A DNA stretch of 64,000 nt from Blastocatellia bacterium UBA7656. GTDB taxonomy: Bacteria; Acidobacteriota; Blastocatellia; UBA7656. The stretch covers positions 62,001 through 126,000 of the forward strand of contig DLHY01000153.1 of assembly GCA_002483445.1 (NCBI GenBank), written 5' to 3'. The notes below the pieces were generated by a model. It ran no database searches, was not told the DNA's origin, and saw only the letters and a program-made list of their open reading frames with translations. Shown here piece by piece: positions 8,554 to 15,958 of this stretch. Numbering within the stretch: the first letter of the stretch is position 1; each line of letters begins with the position of its first letter. The position numbers and the translations under genes were made by a program.

Positions 8554-9330
8554 ATGCTTGAATTCGCCATTCGTTTGGCAAAGGATGCGGGCCGATTGCT
8601 TCGCGACCGACTCGGCACCCGAATCGATGTAAGCCACAAGGGAGATATCAATCTCGTAACAGACGTCGATCTGGCGAGCGAGCGACTCATACGCGAAACC
8701 ATCGCCACTCACTACCCGCGCCATCAGGTGATGGCCGAAGAAGGCGGCCTCGATGAGCGTGGCTCCCAGTATCGCTGGATAGTCGACCCTCTGGACGGGA
8801 CGACCAACTACGCGCACGGCTACCCGGTCTTCTGCGTTTCAATCGCGCTCGAATACAAAGGCGAAATCATACTTGGCGTCGTCTATGATCCGATGCGCGA
8901 GGAGCTATTCGCCGCCGAACGGGGCGCGGGCGCGGCGCTCAACAATCGCTCGATTCGGGTGTCTGCGACCACGGAGTTGATAAAGAGTATGCTCTCTACC
9001 GGGTTCCCTTACGACATCAAAACGTCTCGTCTGACGAACCTCGATCACTGGGCGAATTTCGCGATGAACGCGCAGGCTCTCCGGCGAGACGGCGCGGCTG
9101 CGCTCGATCTTTGTTATGTAGCATCGGGCCGCTATGACGGATTCTGGGAATTGAACCTCTCGGCGTGGGATGTGGCGGCGGGCGCGCTGATAGTCGAAGA
9201 AGCGGGTGGGAGAGTGAGTAATTTTTCAGGCGGGAAGTTCGACCACTACAAGCCTGAAGTTGTGGCAAGTAACGGTTTGATTCACGACCGTATGTTGGAA
9301 GTGCTGGCGATGTCGCAGTCAGGCAAGTGA
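8554..9330 (+). CDS. Inositol monophosphatase family protein (SuhB-like)
   Basis: Magnesium-dependent phosphatase of the IMPase/FBPase superfamily, probably acting on myo-inositol 1-phosphate or a related sugar phosphate in the cytoplasm. The metal and catalytic motifs are intact: EE at 62-63, DPLDGTTNYAHGYP (78-91) and a C-terminal WDVAAGALIVEEAGG. The start is set at ATG 8554 (MLEFAIRLAK, 258 residues), which has AGAGGA in front and gives the usual family length; an upstream TTG at 8494 adds 20 unconserved residues. The gene opens a plus-strand run but the following genes are unrelated. Histidinol-phosphatase activity, seen in some relatives, cannot be excluded. Confidence 0.88.
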   Translation: MLEFAIRLAKDAGRLLRDRLGTRIDVSHKGDINLVTDVDLASERLIRETIATHYPRHQVMAEEGGLDERGSQYRWIVDPLDGTTNYAHGYPVFCVSIALEYKGEIILGVVYDPMREELFAAERGAGAALNNRSIRVSATTELIKSMLSTGFPYDIKTSRLTNLDHWANFAMNAQALRRDGAAALDLCYVASGRYDGFWELNLSAWDVAAGALIVEEAGGRVSNFSGGKFDHYKPEVVASNGLIHDRMLEVLAMSQSGK

Positions 9331-9411
9331 GCAGAGTCAGTGATTGACGCTCAACGGAAACAGGTTTACATTCAAGCCAGTTCCAATAGAGAATTTGAGT
9401 CAGCGAAAAAG

Positions 9412-9726
9412 ATGAGCAGGAAGCGCAAAAATCCGCCGGTTGCTAAGGAAGAACTGCTGAGTCCGATGCAACAAAAAGCTACCCAATCAGTAGTTGAATA
9501 CGAGTTCGAAAATCAGAAGCAGGCATTTGAAAATATTTCACCGGAAGAGCTCGCGCCATATCACGGCCAGTTTGTGGCAGCCATTGACGGCAAGATCGTC
9601 GATTCGGATAAAGACATGATGGAATTGGATCAGGGAATCCTTGATCGTTATGGCGATGTTCCGGTTTACATAACTAAGGTCGGCGAGAGAGCCATTTTCA
9701 ATATTCCCACTCCATTTGTGAGGTGA
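9412..9726 (+). CDS. Small DUF5678-like protein
   Basis: About 104 residues from ATG 9412 (MSRKRKNPP); a GTG at 9340 would add 24. The C-terminal half (APYHGQFVAAIDGKIV... to KVGERAIFNIPTPFVR) has the pattern of the small DUF5678 proteins: a G-x-W/F-V-A-x-x-x-G-K-V strand pair followed by a helix and a closing strand pair. Function unknown. It is followed after 5 bases by the remains of the N-terminus of a retropepsin-like gene, an association I believe recurs in other bacteria, suggesting a two-gene unit. Confidence 0.65.
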   Translation: MSRKRKNPPVAKEELLSPMQQKATQSVVEYEFENQKQAFENISPEELAPYHGQFVAAIDGKIVDSDKDMMELDQGILDRYGDVPVYITKVGERAIFNIPTPFVR

Positions 9727-9781
9727 GCCGAATGTCCGGCCCTTTCCCTTACCTGCAATCTATCAACCCTCCGGCTCCAGG

Positions 9782-10117
9782 ATGCTAGTCACTCTTTCAT
9801 ACGATGATCGCTCAGGCGACTATGAAGCCATAATTGATTCCGCAGCCGATATTACCGCCGTCCCTGCGCATATAGTCAAGGCGCTCGGTTTAAGAAAAAT
9901 CGCTGAGATAGAAATCGGAGGCTCTACTGACAGAGATTTCCGAAAACAAAGTGTGCATCGTGTCAATCTTGAGTTTTTAGGGCTTGTCTTCGCTTATCAT
10001 AAAATCGTTTCGTTAGAAGGAGCGGGAATAGGAGATCATATTTTGATTGGCAGAGATATTCTCAACCGCTACCGAGTAGTGCTTGATGGCCCTGCTCGCG
10101 AATTCACTATCGATTAA
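9782..10117 (+). CDS. Retropepsin-like aspartic protease, probably frameshifted near the 5' end
   Basis: A 111-residue single-domain aspartic-protease-like protein. The active-site strand reads IIDSAADITAVP, where the usual motif is D-T/S-G-A; here Ala replaces the Gly. The second conserved element is ILIGRDILNRYRVVLDG. The reading frame beginning at ATG 9732 (MSGPFPYLQSINPPAPG then a stop), 5 bases after the upstream gene, looks like the true N-terminus of this family and is out of frame with the rest; a single missing base near 9779-9783 would join the two. Either a frameshift has damaged the gene or the sequence has a one-base error. The alternative is a genuine start at ATG 9782, which lacks a ribosome site. 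Confidence 0.6.
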   Translation: MLVTLSYDDRSGDYEAIIDSAADITAVPAHIVKALGLRKIAEIEIGGSTDRDFRKQSVHRVNLEFLGLVFAYHKIVSLEGAGIGDHILIGRDILNRYRVVLDGPAREFTID

Positions 10118-10166
10118 AAAGAGTTGCTTGCATAGCTCCCCCTGCTTGGTCATAATTCCGAACTTG

Positions 10167-12233
10167 ATGCAAAACCCGATGACTTATCCAGTCGAAACAC
10201 TCTCGCTTGAGCGAAAGCTCCGTATGTACGAAGCGCGCGAGGCGCTGCTTTCGCGCATTAGCTCCGAAACTTTTTCCGTCATAGACCTTGATCGCTTCCT
10301 TCAGGCCGTAGTCACGCAGGTCGGGCGCATGATGGAAGTGGATCGTTGCGACGTGATGTCGCTCTCTACGGAAGGCGCGCTTCGCATAACTCACGAATAC
10401 CGCGCTGAAGGAATCGATCTGCCTTCTTCCACAGGACTCGAACTCACTATCGATATCAAGCGATTGCAGGAGACTATCGATATCTACAGCCCGCAGGTCG
10501 TCGAAGACACTTCAGCCGCCCATCTCCCGCAGGTCGTTCGCGCTCTGTCGGAAAGCCTCGGCAGCAAATCCGTCCTCATAGTCCCGATAACTTCCAACGG
10601 AGAATTGCTCGGCATGATCGGCCTTCATCACTGCCGCGGGTCTTATCACTGGCAGGAAGAGGAGATAAATTTCATCCGCAGCCTCGCCGGACAAATCGCC
10701 ATCGGCTATCGCTACACTCAGATTTACAGCGAGAAGGAAAAAGAAGCCCGCATTAACAAAGTGCTGCTTGAAATCGCAAACGATATCAACACCGGCTCGG
10801 ATTTTTCTGAAGTGACCGCGCGCATAATCGACCGCTCTCTGGATTTGCTTCACGCTCAGGGCGCGTGCCTCGCTATAATGGACGCCAATAATTCCGATAT
10901 TCACTTCACCAACTTCTCGTCGAAGGACGAACGTGTCGTGCTGAAGCAAAACTCGTTGAAGCTCCCCATTCAGCAGATGCTTCCCAAAACGGTCGAACAC
11001 GGGCAGATGCTCAAACTCCTCAGCCCCGATCAGAACGAATATACCCGCATTTTCTTCACCCAATTCATCACAGCCGGGGCGGCTATAGTCGCGCCTCTGG
11101 TGGTCGAAGATAAAATTTTCGGCGCGATCATACTGCTTTGGGCCGAGCCGAAATCCAATTTTGCCAAAGACGAAACCGCGCTCGCCCTGGGCGTTTCGGA
11201 TCAGCTTGCCATCGCGCTTTCAAAGGCGCGACTGTCGGCTGAAGTTTTGCGCCTTCGCCGCGAGCTTGAAAACCTCAACCCTGAACACAGCAGCGTCGGA
11301 TTTGTCGGCAAGAGCGACAATATCCGTCGCTGTCTTGAGATGGCTCTCTACGTCGCTGACTCTTACACGACCGTCCTTCTTCAGGGCGAATCAGGCACGG
11401 GCAAGGAGTTGATGGCCGACATCATTCAATCGCGCTCATCTCGCGCAGACAATCCTTATGTGAAGATCAACTGCGGCGCTATCCCTGAATCCCTTCTCGA
11501 ATCGGAACTCTTCGGCCACGAGAAAGGCGCGTTCACCGATGCGCGCGCTCGTCGCATAGGAAAATTCGAAGAGGCAAACGCAGGGACGCTCTTTCTGGAC
11601 GAAGTGGCCGAGATGAGCCTCGGCGCGCAGGTCCGCCTGCTTCGAGTTTTGCAGAACGGAGAATTCACCCGCGTCGGAGGAAACGAAGTCATCCGCTCAG
11701 AGGTGCGAGTGATCGCGGCGACCAACGTCGATCTGGAAGAAGCCGTGCGCGAAGGAAAATTTCGGCTCGATCTTTTTTATCGCCTCAATGTTTATCCCAT
11801 AAAGCTTCCGCCCATGAGAGAGCGGCGCGAGGATATCCCGCTGCTTGCGCTGCAATTTCTTGAAGCTTTCAGAAAGCGTTCGAATAAAAACATCACGGGG
11901 ATAACTCAGGAAGCTCTCGCGCGATTGCGCCGCTACGACTGGCCGGGCAACGTGCGCGAGCTTGAAAACGCTATTGAGCGCGCATTGATAATCGCTCAGG
12001 GACAGATGATAACCGTCGACGATCTGCCGGATTCCGTCCGAGCCGCCGTGGTCGAAGAAGACGACTCGCGCAAGGCGGTGAAGATCGAGATCGGCGCGAG
12101 GATGGAAGATGTCGAACGGCGGATGATAATGGAGACGCTGGCCTTCACGCGCGGGGACAAAACGCGGGCCGCTCAGATACTCGGCATAGGAAGAAAAACG
12201 CTTTACCGCAAATTGCAGCAGTACGATCAATGA
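10167..12233 (+). CDS. Sigma54-dependent transcriptional activator with two GAF domains
   Basis: Bacterial enhancer-binding protein of about 688 residues from ATG 10167. Domains in order: GAF 1 (about 36-180), GAF 2 (about 200-360), AAA+ ATPase (about 385-615) and a C-terminal Fis-type helix-turn-helix ending in TRAAQILGIGRKTLYRKL. Walker A is GESGTGKE at 407-414 and the Walker B region is LFLDEV. The sigma54-contact loop reads GAFTDA at 454-459 in place of the canonical GAFTGA. The GAF domains imply sensing of a small ligand or redox signal in the cytoplasm. No sigma54 promoter or target operon was recognised nearby. The start is uncertain: ATG 10179 and an upstream in-frame start at 10083 are also open. 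Confidence 0.85.
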   Translation: MQNPMTYPVETLSLERKLRMYEAREALLSRISSETFSVIDLDRFLQAVVTQVGRMMEVDRCDVMSLSTEGALRITHEYRAEGIDLPSSTGLELTIDIKRLQETIDIYSPQVVEDTSAAHLPQVVRALSESLGSKSVLIVPITSNGELLGMIGLHHCRGSYHWQEEEINFIRSLAGQIAIGYRYTQIYSEKEKEARINKVLLEIANDINTGSDFSEVTARIIDRSLDLLHAQGACLAIMDANNSDIHFTNFSSKDERVVLKQNSLKLPIQQMLPKTVEHGQMLKLLSPDQNEYTRIFFTQFITAGAAIVAPLVVEDKIFGAIILLWAEPKSNFAKDETALALGVSDQLAIALSKARLSAEVLRLRRELENLNPEHSSVGFVGKSDNIRRCLEMALYVADSYTTVLLQGESGTGKELMADIIQSRSSRADNPYVKINCGAIPESLLESELFGHEKGAFTDARARRIGKFEEANAGTLFLDEVAEMSLGAQVRLLRVLQNGEFTRVGGNEVIRSEVRVIAATNVDLEEAVREGKFRLDLFYRLNVYPIKLPPMRERREDIPLLALQFLEAFRKRSNKNITGITQEALARLRRYDWPGNVRELENAIERALIIAQGQMITVDDLPDSVRAAVVEEDDSRKAVKIEIGARMEDVERRMIMETLAFTRGDKTRAAQILGIGRKTLYRKLQQYDQ

Positions 12234-12235
12234 TG

Positions 12236-12413
12236 CAGAAGTCAGAAGCCAGGAGTCAGAAGTCAGGAGTCAGAAGACAGAAGTCAGAAGTCAGAAGCCA
12301 GAAGTCAGAACAGGGAAAACTGTTGCTGAAACGATTGATCCTCGAAGCAAGCCGCGGATGGGTTTCGTCAGAGCCTCGTTCTGGCTGCTGACTTCTGACT
12401 CCTGACTTCTGAT
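12236..12413. repeat. Heptamer (GTCAGAA-like) repeat array with inverted arm
   Basis: From 12236 to about 12317 the sequence is a run of heptamers such as GTCAGAA, GTCAGGA and GCCAGAA; at 12382-12413 the reverse-complement heptamers (TTCTGAC, TCCTGAC) appear. The two arms can pair into a long imperfect hairpin with a 65-base loop. It fills the gap between the sigma54 activator and the next gene. The same heptamer recurs at 23174, 25666 and 30522. Confidence 0.8.
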
Positions 12414-12433
12414 CTACAAAGAGGAGAAAGGCT

Positions 12434-13147
12434 ATGAAAAAAGTATTCGGCTTGATTTCGATCTCGATGATGTTGATTGCCTGCGCTGTCATTGCAGCAG
12501 CACAGAGCGCAGGGGTCGTCGGCAGTTGGGAAATGACTACGGTCTCGCCGCAGGGTGAGCGAAAAAGTATGCTCGTCATTCGTCAGGAGGGAGACAAACT
12601 CGTGGCTGTGGCGAAGAGTCAGGCAGGCGAGCGCAAGTATGACAGCGTGATGGTCAAGGGCGACGACATAACTATGGTGCTGACGATCCAGTTTCAGGGT
12701 CAGGATATGAAGATCACCTACACGGGCAAAATCAGTAAAGACTCGATGAAAGGTGAAGCCGATTTCGGCGGACTCGCACAGGGCGACTGGTCGGCTGTGC
12801 CTCACAAGGAAGGCGCGATGATGTCGTCACCCTCCGCGCAATCGGCTGCCAACATCAGCGGCGCATGGAGCTTTGCTGTAGAGACTTCTCAAGGGTCAGG
12901 AAATCCCACATTCACCTTCAAGCAGGAAGGCGAGATGCTGACCGGAACTTATAAAGGAACGTTCGGCGAAGCGCCTCTCAAAGGAACGGTCAAGGGAAGC
13001 GACATCAGCTTTACGATCAAGGTGAATGTTCAAGGACAGGACATGGAAGTCGTCTACACAGGCAAGATCGAAAGCGCGACTGCGATGAAGGGAACGGCGA
13101 AGTTGGGCGAGCTTGGCGACGCGACGTGGACGGCGAAGAAGCAATAA
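12434..13147 (+). CDS. Secreted protein with two tandem copies of a small beta-rich domain
   Basis: A 237-residue protein with a signal peptide (MKKVFGLISISMMLIACAVIAAAQ, cleavage about residue 24). The mature protein is an internal duplication: residues 29-125 and 142-236 both follow the plan G-x-W, a QEGDKL/QEGEML turn, a QGQDM strand, YTGKI, MKG and a closing W. This looks like a small barrel or lipocalin-like fold, possibly binding a hydrophobic ligand, but no family function is known to me. The ribosome site is GAGGAG. It is flanked by a heptamer array and is not obviously in an operon. Confidence 0.75.
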   Translation: MKKVFGLISISMMLIACAVIAAAQSAGVVGSWEMTTVSPQGERKSMLVIRQEGDKLVAVAKSQAGERKYDSVMVKGDDITMVLTIQFQGQDMKITYTGKISKDSMKGEADFGGLAQGDWSAVPHKEGAMMSSPSAQSAANISGAWSFAVETSQGSGNPTFTFKQEGEMLTGTYKGTFGEAPLKGTVKGSDISFTIKVNVQGQDMEVVYTGKIESATAMKGTAKLGELGDATWTAKKQ

Positions 13148-13149
13148 GC

Positions 13150-13180
13150 GGTCAGTTGTCCTTTGTCATTGGTCATTTGT
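13150..13180. repeat. Short CCTTTGT/TCATTGG-type heptamer run
   Basis: A short run of related heptamers (GTCAGTT, GTCCTTT, GTCATTG, GTCATTT) immediately follows the stop of the upstream gene. The unit is the one used in the large inverted array at 57217-57294. Confidence 0.45.
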
Positions 13181-13239
13181 TTTGCTTGGGCGTGATGAAT
13201 CGTCTCCGGCATTTGGATGACAGTGTGGATGTGCTGATC

Positions 13240-13626
13240 TCAGCTTTGACTTTGAGCGATGAGCGCCTTTATTACACTCTTCGTTTTTTCAGAGGTCAGC
13301 ACCTCTTTTAGCTGCCCTATAAATTGATCCTGAGAGTTGGCTTCGTGTCTAACACCGCCATTTTCATCAACGATTTTTATAGGATATAAGTCTATAGGGT
13401 GGTGAACCTCGAATAACTTGTATCTGTAGTTATCAAGGGGAGGTGCTACTAGGAAAAACGAATGGGAGAACTCTGCGCCCAGAGGTTTTGTTTGCACTTC
13501 AGCCTCAACAAGGTTTTGCGTCTTCTGACCCAGGAGAGAAGCCTGCTCTTTTAAAATAGAGAGCGGAGTCACCATGTCAGCAACTTTGATGTCTTCCGGC
13601 CAAAGGTCTAGGGTTGACTTTGCCAT
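13240..13626 (-). CDS. Hypothetical protein, 128 aa, partner of EEP-nuclease gene
   Basis: Not recognised. A soluble protein without signal peptide: N-terminus MAKSTLDLWPEDIKVADMV, a probable helix (about 20-40), then beta-rich sequence (residues 47-90, with EVHHPIDLYPIKIV) and a C-terminal helix. It follows the nuclease gene by 15 bases on the same strand, so the two form one transcript. The base composition is visibly AT-richer than the flanking genes, which hints that both arrived by transfer. It could be an immunity, antitoxin-like or effector partner; nothing in the sequence decides this. Confidence 0.65.
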   Translation of the reverse strand: MAKSTLDLWPEDIKVADMVTPLSILKEQASLLGQKTQNLVEAEVQTKPLGAEFSHSFFLVAPPLDNYRYKLFEVHHPIDLYPIKIVDENGGVRHEANSQDQFIGQLKEVLTSEKTKSVIKALIAQSQS

Positions 13627-13641
13627 CGTCGTCTCCTTTAC

Positions 13642-14445
13642 TCAGATGTTCAATTTGAATAATAGCGGCAAATGATCCGAAGCAGAAGATGAATCAGGCA
13701 AGCCCGACGAAGATAGAAATGAAGTGTTCCCATCTTCTGTCAATATCTCCAAGTCTTCATTTCGAAAAGCGTGCAGCAGGTCAGGGCGTACAAGCACCTG
13801 ATCGAACATATTCCAGAAGTAGGTCGGCTCTTGTTTCCCATAGTAGAAGGTTCCGCAGGGGCGGTCTTTGATAGCATCGCCAAAAAGCCCCCACATTGGA
13901 TTATAGAAAAATGGGTAGGAACGGAAATCCACAGATCGTTCCTGCCTCAAAGCGATGCTTCGTGCCATAGTGGCATTGAGACCCGCAGCCGCAACTATGC
14001 CATATTCAAATGGGTTCATATTAAGGTCACCGACCAGCACTGTTTTTGTATGCCCGATCTGGCCCTCCACACAGCGGATCATTTCGGACAGTTCTGCGCA
14101 TTTCTGACTCCTCTGAACTTCATGTTGCCGTTGGAGCAGGTGAACCGCAACCAGTAAAACTTCCTCTTGTCGTGGCAACATTAGTCGACGAATGGTAGCT
14201 CTGCTGGTTTCGCTTTCTACTTTGAGAAACCGTCTCGGAAACCGGGTGAATATATGAATCTTCTTGCAGGCGCCAGGGGAAAAATAAAATTCCGATCTCT
14301 TCCGGTTCAACGCTTTTAATATAACTCCCGGCTGAGTATTACACTCCGCCAGGATAAGCACATCGACTTCATGTCTGAATGCCAGATTGATGATGGCTTC
14401 TTCAAGGCTTTTCCCGTTGATATTCCAAAACAAGAAAGTCGTCAT
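13642..14445 (-). CDS. Endonuclease/exonuclease/phosphatase (EEP) superfamily protein
   Basis: A 267-residue member of the metal-dependent EEP phosphodiesterase fold (DNase I, ExoIII, sphingomyelinase). The catalytic signposts are present in order: FWNING near the N-terminus, the metal Glu in LILAECNT (about residue 34), VGDLNMNP in the middle, FDQVLVRP and the terminal SDHLPLLFKL with its Asp-His pair. There is no signal peptide, so it should act in the cytoplasm on nucleic acid or a phospho-ester. It is co-transcribed with the small downstream gene. The pair is AT-richer than its surroundings. Function in DNA repair or defence is possible but not shown. Confidence 0.8.
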   Translation of the reverse strand: MTTFLFWNINGKSLEEAIINLAFRHEVDVLILAECNTQPGVILKALNRKRSEFYFSPGACKKIHIFTRFPRRFLKVESETSRATIRRLMLPRQEEVLLVAVHLLQRQHEVQRSQKCAELSEMIRCVEGQIGHTKTVLVGDLNMNPFEYGIVAAAGLNATMARSIALRQERSVDFRSYPFFYNPMWGLFGDAIKDRPCGTFYYGKQEPTYFWNMFDQVLVRPDLLHAFRNEDLEILTEDGNTSFLSSSGLPDSSSASDHLPLLFKLNI

Positions 14446-14499
14446 GCGGCAGGAAGTTTAATACGGAGCTTGCTGATAAATCCACCAACTCTTTTCCGG

Positions 14500-15027
14500 C
14501 TAATCACTTTCGCCCGCCTGCCTGCGCTCAGGCGGGATATATTCGCCGAGATGCTCGGTCGTGTGTTCGCTGATGCTCGGCGCTTCGCCGGGCAGCCATC
14601 TCTGTGGCGGAGGATCAGAGAGCGCAAAACCTTTCCGGGATTCGAGGTCTGCTGTCGATCTCTTCTTCTTCTGCCCGCGCTGCAAAAGCAGACGGAACGG
14701 AGTCGAGATCAGAAGAATTAAAAACCTCAGAGGCAGCATGTTCCACATCAGCGAAAACAGGACCATGTCGGTCAGCGAGGTGACGACGCCCTGGCCGAGA
14801 ATCTTCCATGAGTTGCCCACCCTTCTGGTGTTGGCATTCGAGGGCGCGTCCTTGAAGACATGTTCGGCATAACGGGCGATCAGTTGATCGAGGGCGGTGT
14901 CGGCTTTCGTGAAAAAATCATCGGGCGATCCTGACAACGCCTGCGATATAGCTTCGAGATTCGTGCCGCAGGTCACGCAGAACTTTTTTTCCTCAGTATT
15001 CTCTCTGCCGCAGGATGGACAAAACAT
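14500..15027 (-). CDS. Zinc-ribbon membrane-associated protein
   Basis: A 175-residue protein that opens with a zinc ribbon: CPSCG at residues 3-7 and CVTCG at about 17-21. A hydrophobic segment of roughly 25 residues (about 85-112, LFSLMWNMLPLRFLILLIS) should span or dip into the membrane, followed by a basic patch (QRGQKKKR) and a disordered proline-rich tail. The ribosome site GAAAGGGGG supports the start. Proteins of this plan are common in acidobacteria and have no assigned function. It stands alone, 54 bases upstream of the EEP gene start on the same strand. Confidence 0.7.
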   Translation of the reverse strand: MFCPSCGRENTEEKKFCVTCGTNLEAISQALSGSPDDFFTKADTALDQLIARYAEHVFKDAPSNANTRRVGNSWKILGQGVVTSLTDMVLFSLMWNMLPLRFLILLISTPFRLLLQRGQKKKRSTADLESRKGFALSDPPPQRWLPGEAPSISEHTTEHLGEYIPPERRQAGESD

Positions 15028-15239
15028 AACAACCCCCTTTCATACAAACGTCGCTCTCTTCATTCGATACGCGCGGCTCATTATTTTACTTGCGCGCCTT
15101 AAACAACGCGAACCCGAATCACAGTCTGTCGCTATCCCTTTCCTTCGCGACCCGGCGAGCAAGTTGATACATCGCCTGTTGGAGATTATTCTACTCGTCG
15201 TTGTTTCAAATCCGCGGAAGATATGGAGGACTTATAAAG

Positions 15240-15785
15240 ATGACGAAAAAGATTCAGGAGATAGCCGATAAAATCTCAGACTATCGCGAAGCCCTGCTCG
15301 GCTCGATCACAGGATTGAGCGAAGCGCAGGTCAACTTCAAGCCTGACGAAGACCAGTGGGCGATAGCCGACATCCTTCATCATCTGGCCCTCGCCGATGA
15401 AGCCAATGTCAAACTTTCGGGGCTTTTCTTCAAACAGATTCAGGAGCAGTCCGCGCCCGCTGATCCCTCGCCCGATGAGTCCGTGCTTGATTGCATGGAT
15501 AAATTCAGGGACGGCCTGAACGTGAAAGCGAAAGCCCCGGAGCGAGTCGCGCCGCTCTCTCACCTGCCTGCCCAGGAGTCTCTTGCCCGTCTCAGGGCTT
15601 CGCGCGAAAAACTCATCGAAGCGATGAACGGTCTTGCCGCTTATGATCTGAGCCGGGTCAGTTTTCCTCATCCGTTGCTTGGGCCGCTCAACGGTTATCA
15701 GTGGCTTATGATCGCGGGCCTTCACGAATCGCGTCACGCCGCGCAGATCGACCGCATAAAATCCGCCGAAGGATTTCCCGGTTGA
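15240..15785 (+). CDS. DinB-family putative metal-dependent hydrolase/thiol transferase
   Basis: A 181-residue four-helix-bundle protein of the DinB/YfiT-like superfamily. The start at ATG 15240 (MTKKIQEIADKI) has GGAGG 12 bases upstream; the longer frame from 15201 has none. Metal-binding histidines expected for the fold are visible in ADILHHLALADE (about 45-56) and in GLHESRHAAQIDR near the C-terminus. Relatives include bacillithiol transferases and mycothiol-dependent enzymes, but substrate prediction is not possible. It ends facing a convergent gene, with an inverted repeat between them. Confidence 0.8.
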   Translation: MTKKIQEIADKISDYREALLGSITGLSEAQVNFKPDEDQWAIADILHHLALADEANVKLSGLFFKQIQEQSAPADPSPDESVLDCMDKFRDGLNVKAKAPERVAPLSHLPAQESLARLRASREKLIEAMNGLAAYDLSRVSFPHPLLGPLNGYQWLMIAGLHESRHAAQIDRIKSAEGFPG

Positions 15786-15841
15786 ATGCAGGATTAACAG
15801 GCCGGTGTCATCCAACTCTTCGAAAGTGAGATCGAAAAGAA

Positions 15842-15941
15842 AACCACAGATGAACACCGATGGATACAGATAGAGAAAAACCGATTTCTCTGTTTTCTTC
15901 TTTCTTTTTATCCGTGTTTATCTGTGTTCATCTGTGGTTCT
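15842..15941. repeat. 12-mer (ACAGATGAACACCG-like) inverted repeat between convergent genes
   Basis: The left arm, 15842-15875, reads AACCACAGATGAACACCGAT and continues; the right arm, 15908-15941, is its near-exact reverse complement ending in CATCTGTGGTT. The arms of about 30 bases can form a long hairpin. Lying between two converging genes, it is well placed to end transcription from both sides. The same class of ACAGATGAACACGGAT arrays is, to my knowledge, common between genes in several bacterial phyla. Confidence 0.75.
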
Positions 15942-15958
15942 TTCCTTTCTGCCGAAAA

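Noticed and set aside
12236..12413. Repeat runs considered as CRISPR arrays
   Set aside because: Units are 7-12 bases with no spacers and are imperfect, and no cas gene is present.
13642..14445. EEP protein as a retroelement endonuclease or as ExoIII
   Set aside because: No reverse transcriptase lies near and the sequence lacks the ExoIII/APE-specific layout; only superfamily membership can be supported.
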